64,000 nt of DNA from Nostoc sp. CENA543 (lineage in GTDB: Bacteria > Cyanobacteriota > Cyanobacteriia > Cyanobacteriales > Nostocaceae), in assembly GCF_002896875.1 (NCBI RefSeq), contig NZ_CP023278.1, positions 1,054,001 to 1,118,000 of the forward strand. The letters run 5' to 3'. Under the pieces are notes generated by a model that was not told the origin of the DNA, searched no databases, and saw only the letters and a program-made list of their open reading frames with translations. The position numbers and the translations under genes were made by a program. Position 1 is the first letter of the stretch, and each line of letters begins with the position of its first letter. Of the stretch, positions 19,284-28,752 are shown one piece after another.

Positions 19284-20359
19284 TGGTCTTGATTTGTGCT
19301 GTTAAATACAGGTTGGTATCAAACATATCTGGTGTGAAGGATCAAAGTAAATAATGTTAAATGTTGAGTTAGCTGTTTCCACAAAATGCTAAATTCTAAA
19401 TTCTAAATTTTAGACTTCAGATGATACTATTTAATCTGAAAACAAATGCTAAATCTGATGAAAGTGAGTTTAATAACTAACGGTATTAGTTTCTATTTTT
19501 TTGCTACAATTGTATGAACATACTTCAAAATCTAGATTTCCCAGTTAGCAATTTTGTTTCATGGTTAATTATCCGTGAGTACACAATAGTCCATAGGTTA
19601 ATAGTAAATAACTGCCAAAAAAGCTAGCAGTATTCCCAAGTAAAATAAAATACTTTATTAAACTTAATTACAATTCTAAAAGAATGAGTGAAGACCCGTC
19701 CTCACCCATTGGTGAGAGTTGGGAAGGAGCATTATTTACCGTTGGTTTGAGCCGTTTCAATGTCGCGATCGCTTGTATTGGAGTCAGGAAACACCTCTTG
19801 TGTAAAAATTCCGCTACAGCTAAATCTGATGATACCTTTGAGACTCAGATCAGTTAGTGGTGATCGTCACATCTACACCTGTATTGATTGTGCGATCGCT
19901 AGCCATGAGAGTTGACAAAATTCACAATTAACGATAAGTATAGCTCCGTCAATACCAAAGTCATAATCTGTTACAGTCAATTTGTGGGATTCATCCAGCC
20001 TGCGCTAGACTAGAGAGGCGTAATATCAGCCAAAAGGCTAGTCAAATTTATAATTGTGACCTCTTGACATGGAGTTTTGCTTCACCAAATAAAATAATTA
20101 TTTTTAACTACTCTCTGGATAACTGAGTAATCCATTCATCACATTGAGTCAGCAATTAATATATCCCAAGCAGGATTTTTAGCTTAGTCAAGTTTCAAAA
20201 GACATCACATTGATTATTTCTATCGGTGGATGCAAACCTATGCAAATAACATCTATCTTTGGTTTGGAAAACTCATTAAAAGCAAATTAAAAACAACTAA
20301 AACAATTTAATTTGTCGGTTTAGTTTGTCAGTTGTAGAGGGAGAAGAGTGGGTGAAGCA
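19284..20359. other. Long intergenic region, mostly empty
   Basis: About 1.07 kb between divergent signalling genes. It contains AT-rich repeats (AAATTCTAAATTCTAAATT near 19387), possible gene debris at 19740-19915 (listed separately), and nothing else I can name. Both neighbouring genes need promoters here. Confidence 0.5.
19738..19915 (-). pseudogene. Possible debris of a hemagglutinin-like exoprotein gene
   Basis: Read on the minus strand, short frames (ASDRTINTGVDVTITTN, stop; LKGIIRFSCSGIFTQE..., stop) resemble fragments of the β-helix repeats in cyanobacterial filamentous-hemagglutinin exoproteins. Frames are broken by stops. The resemblance is from memory and weak; it could be chance. 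Confidence 0.2.
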
Positions 20360-21082
20360 ATGAACGAAATCAGTATTATTTTAATTGAAGACCATGACCT
20401 GACAAGAATGGGGCTGAAAGCTGCATTGCAGTCCCACGGAGGATTGAAAGTAATTGGTGAAGCTGCTAATGCTACCCAAGGACTAAAACTTTTGGAAACA
20501 GCCAAGCCAGATGTTGCGGTGGTAGACATTGGCTTACCCGACATGGATGGAATTGAACTCACCCGCAAGTTTAAACGCTATCAAGTCGAAAGTGGACAAA
20601 CAAACACGAAAATTTTGATCCTGACAATGGATCACACAGAGGATGCGGTGCTAGCAGCCTTCGCAGCTGGTGCAGACTCTTATTACATGAAAGAGACGAG
20701 TATCAGTAAGTTGACAGAGGCGATACAAGCTACCTTCGCCGGTAACTCTTGGATTGATCCAGCGATCGCCAATGTAGTATTACAGAAAATGCGCCAAGGT
20801 ATCCCTGTAGAAACTCAATCCGCAGATAAGCCAAAAACAGTCAAAATTGAAGCCTTACCTTCAGAATACGAGCAAGTTTTAGAAACATACCCCCTCACCC
20901 AAAGAGAGTTAGAAATTCTAGAATTAATCGTTGCTGGTTGTAGTAACGGACAAATTGCTGAGAAACTTTATATTACCGTCGGTACAGTTAAAACCCACGT
21001 CCGGAATATTCTTAACAAACTCTGTGCTGATGACCGTACCCAGGCGGCTGTACGTGCTTTGCGTTCCGGTTTGGTGGCATAA
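20360..21082 (+). CDS. NarL/FixJ-family response regulator
   Basis: Start taken at ATG 20360 (MNEISIILIEDHD); four upstream codons also read in frame. Receiver domain with acidic EDHD, phospho-acceptor Asp in VAVVDIGLPDMDG, Thr in ILTMDH and Lys in YYMKET. A linker with EALPSEYEQVLETYP follows, then a LuxR-type HTH (LTQRELEILELIVAGCSNGQ...TVGTVKTHV). It is a DNA-binding transcription regulator; its cognate kinase may be one of the divergent kinases at 16.8-19.3 kb (inference). A terminator hairpin follows at 21158. Confidence 0.92.
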   Translation: MNEISIILIEDHDLTRMGLKAALQSHGGLKVIGEAANATQGLKLLETAKPDVAVVDIGLPDMDGIELTRKFKRYQVESGQTNTKILILTMDHTEDAVLAAFAAGADSYYMKETSISKLTEAIQATFAGNSWIDPAIANVVLQKMRQGIPVETQSADKPKTVKIEALPSEYEQVLETYPLTQRELEILELIVAGCSNGQIAEKLYITVGTVKTHVRNILNKLCADDRTQAAVRALRSGLVA

Positions 21083-21157
21083 TATCTTTTAGCCTTGAGA
21101 TTCGCTACATCTAGAAGCCCGATAAATCCTCGTATGTGCAGCTGATATTGCTCTCAA

Positions 21158-21189
21158 AAACCTCGACTTATCAAAGAAGCCGAGGTTTT
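21158..21189 (+). terminator. Hairpin terminator after the NarL-type regulator
   Basis: AAACCTCG.CTT pairs with AAG.CGAGGTTT around a short loop, 75 bp past the stop codon, and is followed by TTAAATTAATG. The T-run is weak. Confidence 0.5.
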
Positions 21190-21282
21190 AAATTAATGTT
21201 CTCTCAAATTCACCGTTGATATCAAGTCCGCTTAATCACTGACTATATCTCCACTCAAGGACTTTTTCAGCAAGCCCTAGTT

Positions 21283-22785
21283 CTGGAGTTTAGACTAGTT
21301 CCCGGTGCGACAACGAAAAATAAGGGGTGTGCTTGAACACAGTCCCCTATTAGCAGAAGCTGAGAGAAGAACCACCAACTCTCATCTGCCAATATGAACC
21401 GTGCCAAATTAGAGGAATTTCGTCAAGCAGCGTATAACTATCTAGGTAGAGCGCATGATGCAACATTTGAACTGATGGATGCAATATTGCTAACTCGGAA
21501 CGCTTACAGTTTGGCAGATTTATCACTATCACCAGCATTTAGACGCAAGTGGTCAAGTATTTATGAAGCGTTACAAGATAGCAGGCCACAGCGACAAAAA
21601 TTGATGCAGTTATACATCAAACAGATGCCACACCAGGGTCGTCCGTTGTTGGCTGGCGACCATACAGCTTGGCCAAGGCCAGATGCGGTAACGCTACAGG
21701 AAAGGACAATTGAACACAGCAGTGTCTCAATGGGAGGTGACAAACCAATCACCATTGGTCAGGGCTATAGCACCATTGCTTGGATACCGGAGAGTTCGGG
21801 CAGTTGGGCATTACCATTGAGACACGAGCGAATTACCAGTTGGGAAAGCCCAATCCAGAAAGCAGCATGGCAATTACAACAAGTTTGTGAAAATTTACCT
21901 ACCAGACCAATTTCGGTTTGGGATAGTGAGTACGGGTGCGCTCCTTTCGTTTTGAAGACGAGTAATATTAAAGCAGACATTTTGGTACGTTTGCGTTCAA
22001 ATCTTTGTTTATGGGGCGCACCACCACCATATTCTGGCAAGGGACGACCGAGAAAACATGGTGATAAATTTAAGTTGAATGATGCTTCGACATGGACTCA
22101 AGCCATTCAAACTATAGAAGTAAATCATCCAAAACTAGGACGTATCAAGGTGAGCTTGTGGTCAAATTTTCATTTTCGGAAAGCCGCTACACGTCCGATG
22201 TCCTTGATTCGGGTTGAGCGTCTTGATGAGCTTGGCAACTTGCGGGTGTCAAAACCTTTGTGGTTGGCTTGGCTGGGAGAACAAATGCCGCCTTTAGAAG
22301 AAGTTTGGCAACTCTACTTGCGGCGTTTTACTGTTGACCACTGGTATCGCTTTTTGAAGCAACGCTTACACTGGACTCTTCCCAAGCTACGTACCCCTAA
22401 GCAATGTGAGCGTTGGAGTGACTTAATGCCCATCATGACTTGGGAATTGTGGTTAGCCCGTGATATCGTTGCAGACAACCCTTTACCTTGGCAAAAGTTA
22501 TTAGTTAGTTTGACTCCAGGTAGGGTTGCTCAGGCGATGGGAAGTATTTTAGCGACGATTGGTACTCCTGCCCGTCCGCCCAAACCTCGCGGAAAGTCCC
22601 CTGGCTGGAAGACTGGACAACCCCGACAACGTAGAATTCGCTATCCTGTTGTTAGAAAAACTACAACTAAGCCACGTAAGCAACAATCAGAATCTGCTTA
22701 AGATTGTCGATTTTTATGTCTAATGCCTATTTATTTTCAACTCAGCCTTCCTGGGTCATTTTTTGCTGCTTAGTCTAAACTCCAG
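21283..22785 (+). mobile_element. Insertion sequence, IS4/IS701-like, about 1.5 kb
   Basis: Inverted repeats CTGGAGTTTAGACTA at 21283-21297 and its exact complement at 22771-22785 bracket one transposase gene. Flanks are CCCTAGTT on the left and TTAGGTTC on the right. I see no exact target duplication, though CTAG/TTAG near each end recall the YTAR targets known for IS701. The right end lies inside the 3' end of the minus-strand gene 22770-23345. Confidence 0.85.
21394..22701 (+). CDS. DDE transposase of the insertion sequence
   Basis: 435 residues with an RNase H-like DDE core. The first Asp is D89 (LAGDHTAW), the second D177 (VWDSEYG). The third-position motif YLRRFTVDHWYRFLKQ has Asp (D315) where Glu is usual in the Y-R-E-K signature, with K322 retained. 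The C-terminus is basic and Pro-rich. The frame is intact, so the element may be active or recently active, unless the Asp for Glu matters. The family is judged as IS4-superfamily, closest to IS701-type from memory. Confidence 0.87.
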   Translation: MNRAKLEEFRQAAYNYLGRAHDATFELMDAILLTRNAYSLADLSLSPAFRRKWSSIYEALQDSRPQRQKLMQLYIKQMPHQGRPLLAGDHTAWPRPDAVTLQERTIEHSSVSMGGDKPITIGQGYSTIAWIPESSGSWALPLRHERITSWESPIQKAAWQLQQVCENLPTRPISVWDSEYGCAPFVLKTSNIKADILVRLRSNLCLWGAPPPYSGKGRPRKHGDKFKLNDASTWTQAIQTIEVNHPKLGRIKVSLWSNFHFRKAATRPMSLIRVERLDELGNLRVSKPLWLAWLGEQMPPLEEVWQLYLRRFTVDHWYRFLKQRLHWTLPKLRTPKQCERWSDLMPIMTWELWLARDIVADNPLPWQKLLVSLTPGRVAQAMGSILATIGTPARPPKPRGKSPGWKTGQPRQRRIRYPVVRKTTTKPRKQQSESA

Positions 22786-23345
22786 TTAGGTTCAAAAAGG
22801 AGAGGAACTTCTTGACCATTGCTATCTACGAAGCCAGATGTAGCTAGATAAGCAGAAGCAAAGCTGTCAATATCAGCCAGAGAACTTCCTTGGCTATTTG
22901 TATATAAACCAGTAGCAGTATCTAAAGTGTATGTACCAGTAGAATCTGTAATGCTCTCAACTAAGTTTTTACCGCCAACTACTTTCCAGTCTTGGTCAAA
23001 AACATACAAGGATACTCTTCCACCAATGATTGTTTTATTTGTGGCGGTGGTAGAAATATTTGTGGTGACATCACCTGCTAGTCCGTGATTGACCCAAACA
23101 TAATGATAGGTTTTACCATCAATCTTGACCTGGGTCGTACCAGTAGCATTAGGCGTACCAGTAAATGCAAAGAGTTGGCTAGAGTCAACAGTCGGTGCAG
23201 TGGTAGAACTGAAGGTACTGGTTAATAAAGGAACTTCATCACCTACTGTTAATAGAGGAATGACTGCATATTTAGGTGAGCCAGGCGTATCCATAAGGTA
23301 AGCTGGTGCGGAAGTTCTACCCTGGTTACTGATATTGTTCGCCAT
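22770..23345 (-). pseudogene. N-terminal fragment of a PhoX/DUF839-like secreted phosphatase, cut by the IS
   Basis: 191 codons remain. The segments VIPLLTVGDEVPLL, LFAFTGTPNATG, VWVNHGLAGD and GGRVSLYVFDQDWKVVGGKNL recall the start of cyanobacterial PhoX/DUF839-type alkaline phosphatases, where NHEL is usual. That family is normally several hundred residues longer. The last four codons (WSLD) and the TAA lie inside the IS terminal inverted repeat (22771-22785), so the native end has been lost. DNA left of the IS does not continue the gene. Family assignment is moderate; truncation by the IS is seen directly. Confidence 0.65.
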
Positions 23346-23530
23346 AAGTATTTATACAGAATGCTATGATTAGGTTACGCTCAACTTTATACTCGATGCC
23401 ATTTTATTCGGCAACAGCAAATTTATGTATTTATACCCAATCCAGTATTGTCGATCGCAGAAAAGATTTATTCTTTGGTGTGGCTAAACTAAAGAAGAGG
23501 AAAGGAGAAAATTAAAAATTCCAAAATACT

Positions 23531-26500
23531 TTAAATAGGCTTACCCGTAATGATAAAAGCTGACCAATAATAAGGGTGGGAGTATAGCTTTTTATCCCCA
23601 TCCATTTTACTGATTCTATAAAGCTGTGTGGCTAAATAGGCGCGTAATTTCAATTCTTCTGGATGTAATTGATTGAGTAAATCTTCATACCATTGTCGTA
23701 ACTCTAAGGCTGTTAATTCTCGTAGCCATTGCGTGGCTGCGCTTAAGGCTTGATCAGGCGATCGCACCAACTGTAGTCGGCGGTAAAATTCTATAATGAC
23801 TAACGCACTAGCTGATGATTCTACAGTCCATAGGCTACTCAAAATATGCGGTACACCCCCACTCAAAAATCCATTTACTAAACTGACATATTCACTAGTA
23901 ATGGTTTGGTGACTAGTAATTGTCGTCTCACAGCTAGAAAGGGTAACTAAATTATAAGTAGCTAAATTACCTTGGATGATTTCTGCTAAAGTCAGTTTAT
24001 CTTCACCTGTGAGTGCTAAGGCTGAGGCGGTAGGTTCAGTTATAGAATTAATTACCTGTCCGGCAAAGTGGAAAAGACTATACTGATTAAAATAACGATC
24101 AAATAAATTATTTTCGACATTCTCTTTAGTGGCTGCTTGTGCCTGGATGCGTTGGGGATTATTAAACATTTGGCTGACGATTTCTGCTTCCAGATTGGCA
24201 AATTTAAAGTTTGAATGATAACTATTGATAGGATATTCAATACTTAATAATGCTTGTTCTGTTAAATCCCCCAGATTGGCATTCCGCAGAGATAAACCTG
24301 TTTGAATGCTAGGCAGGTAAGTAATACCTAAGTTTAATTCGGGACTATATTCTCCAGCTTCATCTATCTGGAATAAGACATGAAGTGGCAATCTTTGTAA
24401 ATCCCGATGCGGCACTAAAATTAATTGCTGGATATCTTCCAGTTCTTGAATGATAGTATTAATTTCTAGAATATCTTTTAATTGCTGTAATCTCGCCTCC
24501 ATTCCTAATCGCCAAGGATGATTATTTTTACTAGTTTCATCTTGGGCTTGTAGGCGATATTCTTGATAGTCTCGCTGCCAAGTTTCTAACCAATTTTCAA
24601 AAGCAATTAGTCGTCTTGTTGCTTCCGGTAAAGGTACATCTTGCAGTGATGTACCTGTTTTCTCGGCATCTTGCATGGGTGTAAAGACCAGAATTGGCGA
24701 CGGGGCTTGGTCTTTAATGATAAAGGTATGTAGGGCTGCGGGGCTAAAATGCCAGTAAATAATCGCGGTATGGGGATTGAGTAATGTTTGGGTAGCGCGA
24801 TAATTGAGACAGGAAATATCTGTATTTCTAGTAAACAACAGCCTATTTAAACAAGCATTTTTGTGATATTCGGCAATTTCCCATGCTTCTACTAAATCAC
24901 CATACTCTACAGTCACATCCACTGTCATTTGCTCTATACCAGCAAATTTGAGGGCTAACTGTCGTTTACTTTCTTCAGTACGATTGCTATCACTGAGCAA
25001 TTGTTGTAATAAGTTAGTAGCACGTTGTAATAAATCTTGTGCTTGAGCTAATTGTCCTAGTCCCAACAGTGTTTTAATCAGAGATTGTAAAACTTCTAAA
25101 TGCCACTGGGGGAAATCTTGATATGTAAGAGTTAATAGTGCTTGATTATACTCAGTTATAGCTTTGCGCCAAGAGTTGCGCGATGTCTGCTGTTTTTTAC
25201 CTTGTTCGTAGTAAGTATTACCGATCGCCAGGTGTAGTCTACCCCAGCCTTCAGGGTGGGTATCAGCGCGAACCTGTTTTAACCCTTCTTCATAACTGGC
25301 GATTTTACCTGCGTAACTACCCTGATTTAAGCCAGGATGATTTAAAGCAATAGTAGTTAAGAGATTTAAATTATCAGTATCAATTTGACCTACGGCCGTA
25401 CCTCGACCAATCCAGGCTTCCCAATAGTCGAGTTTAATTTTTAAGGCGTTGTCGTAGGCGGATATAGCCTCTAAATATCGTTCTAAATAAAATAAGGCAA
25501 CGGCTTGATTGTACCAAGCTAGGTGAAAATCTGGCTTAATAGCGATCGCCTGACTATAAGAAGCGATCGCTTCTTCTTTGCGCCCTAAGTTGTCTAAAGC
25601 GATACCTCGATTATACCAAGCTAAGTAAAAATCCGGTTGAATAGCTAAAGCTTTATCCCAAGCCGCGATCGCCTCTGGCCACCGTTTTAAATTAAATAAG
25701 ACGACACCTCGGTCAATCCAAGCCTCATGGAAATCTGGTTGAATTTCTAAGGCGTTGTCATAGGAAGCGATCGCCGCTTGATGTTGTTCATCAATACTTA
25801 AAGCAATTCCTCGGTAATACCAGTTTTCTGCATCTTGGGGTTCTAATTGCAGTGCTTGCTCATAACTAGCTATAGCTTCGGGAATTTGCCCTAATTTTAA
25901 TTCTGCCCAAGCTTTACTAGACCAAACTTCCGAGTTATCAGCATGAATATTAATGGCTTCTTGAAACGAGGCGATCGCTTCTTCAAATAATCCTAATTGT
26001 CCCAGAGTGCCGCCCCGATTGTACCAAGCTTTGTAATAATCAGACTTGATTTGAATGGCTTGGTCATAGGAGGCGAGTGCTTCCGTAAATCTTTCTAAGT
26101 GAAATAACGTTAAACCCCGATTAAACCAATACTCATGAGAGTGGGGGTTAAGTTGAATCGCTTGTTCATAGGAAGCGATCGCTGCTTTTAAATCACCACT
26201 TTTTGCTTGCTGCAAACCTTGATAAAACAACGCTTGCGCCTGCACCACACTGGAAAATTCACCTTGAATAGCAGGAAGTTGTTGCGGTTGGACAGCAAGA
26301 TTAGCTGCTAACTGCTGAACTAAACTAGCACTTTGATCCAGTCGCACTAACAATTCATCTATCGTATAAGCAACATTCGACTCTAAATTGTCTATCGACT
26401 GCTCCCATCCACCTTGATTCGCTAAAACTACCGCTCCGATATCTAAGGCTGATGTATCAAATACCACTTCACTTAAACTAGTGATGGTATCTGCTTGATC

Positions 26501-27286
26501 TGGCATAATTTCCACCGGAGTAGTGACAATCACTGCTTCCGAGTGATCATCCCAACTCAATTCAGCCAAGTTTTCGATAGTCGTCGCCACCAGAGACTCA
26601 ATAGGTGCTGCAAACTCTATTTCTTGGGGCTGTTCTTGCCAAACTAATTCTTGTGGATTTTCTGAGTCACCGTCCGTAAGTGTTTCTGTCTCTAATTGCG
26701 GACTACTGGCGGAAAATTGGATTTCTTCATCACTAGTAGATGCAAGTTCTGGTTCTTCCGACTCCCATAACAGTTCACCGAAATTACGAATCAACTCCTG
26801 TCCTGGGGTATCTAGGGGTAGATCAGTAACATCATCAATGGCAGAATCTGATATTTCTGGCTCTTGCTCCTCCAAAGACAAATCATCAGCATCTTTATTT
26901 AACAACTGGATACCGATTTCATAAGCTAGTTCACCGACCTTACCAATATCCAACTCACCTAATTGGATCATTTGTGTGGCTACGAGATGATTAGGTGCAG
27001 GCGACAAAAGCAACTTTTCACCAAAAATCAACAGCCAATCTATCCAACGGTCAATACTAATCCGGTCTTCCATCCTTTGGAAGAACTTGATTGCCCATTG
27101 TTGTCCTTTCCCTTGATGCACACCTTCTAAAAGCTGAGTGAACAAGAGTTCCAGATCCGCATTAGTTAACTCAGGTGGCATTTCCGCCATCTGTTCTTCC
27201 CTGATAGATTTAAAAGAGCCAGTTTGGTTACTAAGAACTGGGTGTGTGTCTACCGTTTTAAACCACTGCAATAGCCGAGTGAGCAT
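23531..27286 (-). CDS. TPR-CHAT caspase-like protein
   Basis: 1251 residues. An N-terminal helical domain (~35-135, shared with the upstream small gene) is followed by a Glu/Ser-rich acidic linker (~140-330). About eight to nine TPR units (~345-640, e.g. AIASYEQAIQLNPHSHEYWFNRG) and a helical middle come next, then a C-terminal CHAT domain. The CHAT catalytic pair is visible as H1073 (LFHFAGQ) and C1119 (VTLSSCETT), with the following GGVPHILSSLW motif. CHAT domains are caspase-like proteases, several of which act in bacterial cell-death or defence circuits; the TPR part would bind the trigger or substrate. Both catalytic residues being intact argues for activity. No signal peptide. Confidence 0.9.
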   Translation of the reverse strand: MLTRLLQWFKTVDTHPVLSNQTGSFKSIREEQMAEMPPELTNADLELLFTQLLEGVHQGKGQQWAIKFFQRMEDRISIDRWIDWLLIFGEKLLLSPAPNHLVATQMIQLGELDIGKVGELAYEIGIQLLNKDADDLSLEEQEPEISDSAIDDVTDLPLDTPGQELIRNFGELLWESEEPELASTSDEEIQFSASSPQLETETLTDGDSENPQELVWQEQPQEIEFAAPIESLVATTIENLAELSWDDHSEAVIVTTPVEIMPDQADTITSLSEVVFDTSALDIGAVVLANQGGWEQSIDNLESNVAYTIDELLVRLDQSASLVQQLAANLAVQPQQLPAIQGEFSSVVQAQALFYQGLQQAKSGDLKAAIASYEQAIQLNPHSHEYWFNRGLTLFHLERFTEALASYDQAIQIKSDYYKAWYNRGGTLGQLGLFEEAIASFQEAINIHADNSEVWSSKAWAELKLGQIPEAIASYEQALQLEPQDAENWYYRGIALSIDEQHQAAIASYDNALEIQPDFHEAWIDRGVVLFNLKRWPEAIAAWDKALAIQPDFYLAWYNRGIALDNLGRKEEAIASYSQAIAIKPDFHLAWYNQAVALFYLERYLEAISAYDNALKIKLDYWEAWIGRGTAVGQIDTDNLNLLTTIALNHPGLNQGSYAGKIASYEEGLKQVRADTHPEGWGRLHLAIGNTYYEQGKKQQTSRNSWRKAITEYNQALLTLTYQDFPQWHLEVLQSLIKTLLGLGQLAQAQDLLQRATNLLQQLLSDSNRTEESKRQLALKFAGIEQMTVDVTVEYGDLVEAWEIAEYHKNACLNRLLFTRNTDISCLNYRATQTLLNPHTAIIYWHFSPAALHTFIIKDQAPSPILVFTPMQDAEKTGTSLQDVPLPEATRRLIAFENWLETWQRDYQEYRLQAQDETSKNNHPWRLGMEARLQQLKDILEINTIIQELEDIQQLILVPHRDLQRLPLHVLFQIDEAGEYSPELNLGITYLPSIQTGLSLRNANLGDLTEQALLSIEYPINSYHSNFKFANLEAEIVSQMFNNPQRIQAQAATKENVENNLFDRYFNQYSLFHFAGQVINSITEPTASALALTGEDKLTLAEIIQGNLATYNLVTLSSCETTITSHQTITSEYVSLVNGFLSGGVPHILSSLWTVESSASALVIIEFYRRLQLVRSPDQALSAATQWLRELTALELRQWYEDLLNQLHPEELKLRAYLATQLYRISKMDGDKKLYSHPYYWSAFIITGKPI

Positions 27287-27513
27287 CTGCCATACTCTTG
27301 GATTTTATTTAACCTAGATTGTAGCCATCGTTGTGCCGAAAAATCGTAGCCTAGCATGATTTATGCAAAATCTACTGAAATTCTCCGAGTTTTCCGTTAA
27401 ATTTTTATAAAAAATATACAAAACTTCTTTATTGGTCATTAGTCATTAGTCATTAGTCATTAGTTTTTGCTACCTTGTCCCCAGTCCCCAATCCCCAGTC
27501 CCCAGCCCCCAAT

Positions 27514-28182
27514 TCACTCCGCCGCCGATTGACTCGCAGCATAATACTGATTGACTAAAGTCTCAACAATGACTTGCGGATCATCTGTTTCAATGGCTAG
27601 TTGGGCAGCCATTTGTTTTCTTAGGTTTTCATCTTGTTGCAACATCACAAACAATTCATCCAAGGTGACGGTTTGAAATTCTCCTTCGGGAAATTCTTCA
27701 GGGGTTGATGAGTCTGGAGTTTGTGGTATATTTGTACTATCAGCATCAGGGCCATCATATTCCCAGATGGGTTCACCTTGATTGCGGGTGAGGATCTGCA
27801 TACCGATATCATAGGCAACATCACCGATTTCTCCGATGTTCAACTCACCTAGTTGTACTAATCGAGAGGCTAATTCATTATTTGGCGAAGAGGCGGCTAG
27901 CAATTTTTCACCAAATTGCTTTAACCACTGTATCCAGCGTTCCGTTGTAATGCGATGCTCAATATTTTGCAGCCACCGTAAAGCCCATGTTTCTCCACGC
28001 GCCTGATGTACTCCTTCAAGGAGTTCAGTAAACAGAAACTCTAAATCTGTGTCGGTAAGTGGGGGTGCAGGTTCTGTGGAAATTTCCCTATTAACTTTTG
28101 CCGCAGTTGATTTTTTGCCGAATAAGCCTTGAAAAAACCCCTTAATCCATTCAATAAGCCGCCTGAGCATTTGATGTACCAT
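27514..28182 (-). CDS. Short paralogue of the CHAT protein N-terminal region
   Basis: 222 residues aligned by eye with the first ~340 residues of the downstream CHAT protein. Shared segments are the leader LLRLIEWIK vs LTRLLQWFK, the block LTDTDLEFLFTELLEGVHQA vs LTNADLELLFTQLLEGVHQG, QLGELNIGEIGDVAYDIG vs QLGELDIGKVGELAYEIG, and the end TLDELFVMLQQDE vs TIDELLVRLDQSA. It has no TPR or protease domain. It lies upstream on the same strand, 227 bp away with an STRR between. It could be a regulator, adaptor or decoy of the CHAT protein, or just a duplication remnant. Confidence 0.8.
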   Translation of the reverse strand: MVHQMLRRLIEWIKGFFQGLFGKKSTAAKVNREISTEPAPPLTDTDLEFLFTELLEGVHQARGETWALRWLQNIEHRITTERWIQWLKQFGEKLLAASSPNNELASRLVQLGELNIGEIGDVAYDIGMQILTRNQGEPIWEYDGPDADSTNIPQTPDSSTPEEFPEGEFQTVTLDELFVMLQQDENLRKQMAAQLAIETDDPQVIVETLVNQYYAASQSAAE

Positions 28183-28362
28183 TTAATATGTTTACCTGAA
28201 GATTGTAGCGATTAACTACTGTAGACGCTGACGCTATCGACTATAGTGTCCCTTGACTCTGATCAACCAAATATATATGGGCAAGTTTATTTAATTGTCT
28301 TTTCTAGGTTATGTCACTGTCGCCAAGATGGGAGGTAAAGTTTAAAATGCTTTAACCCTGGG

Positions 28363-28500
28363 GGGAGTGAGTGCTGAGTGCTGAGTAATGAGTAATGAGT
28401 AATGAGTAATGAGTGGTGAGTTGGGAAATAAATTCTACCTTGTCTACCTTGTCTACCTTGTCTACCCTGTCTGCCTTCCAATCCCCAGTCCCCAATCCCC
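28363..28500. repeat. STRR arrays upstream of dnaX
   Basis: GAGTGCT/GAGTAAT heptamers (about 28366-28420), then TTGTCTACC nonamers (28438-28475), then CCCCAGT/CCCCAAT heptamers (28480-28508). A TCATTAG array also lies at 27436-27463. Such contiguous short tandem repeats are characteristic of heterocystous cyanobacteria. The rest of 28183-28752 shows no gene. Confidence 0.85.
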
Positions 28501-28752
28501 AATCCCCAGGCTGTCTTTTTAGTAATAAGAGTTCAAGGTCAAAGAATAAAACTGGTATACTGATCAGGTTTTTGGTCTTTCAATCACCAAAGGCATTGCA
28601 TTTTTTTTTAGGGACTTCCAGAAAATAAACTATTCAATAAGTCAAAACAAATATTCTTATTGCATTTTTCCTCCCCTGCTCCCTCTACTACCCCTGCTCC
28701 CCCTGCTCGCCGAAGCAATTGTATATTTTTTAGTTGGAAGTCCGTTAGCCCC

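Noticed and set aside
28660-28752. Upstream in-frame ATG as the dnaX start
   Set aside because: The extra 31 residues are low-complexity Pro/Ala/Ser from C-rich repeats; conserved DnaX homology begins at the ATG at 28753.
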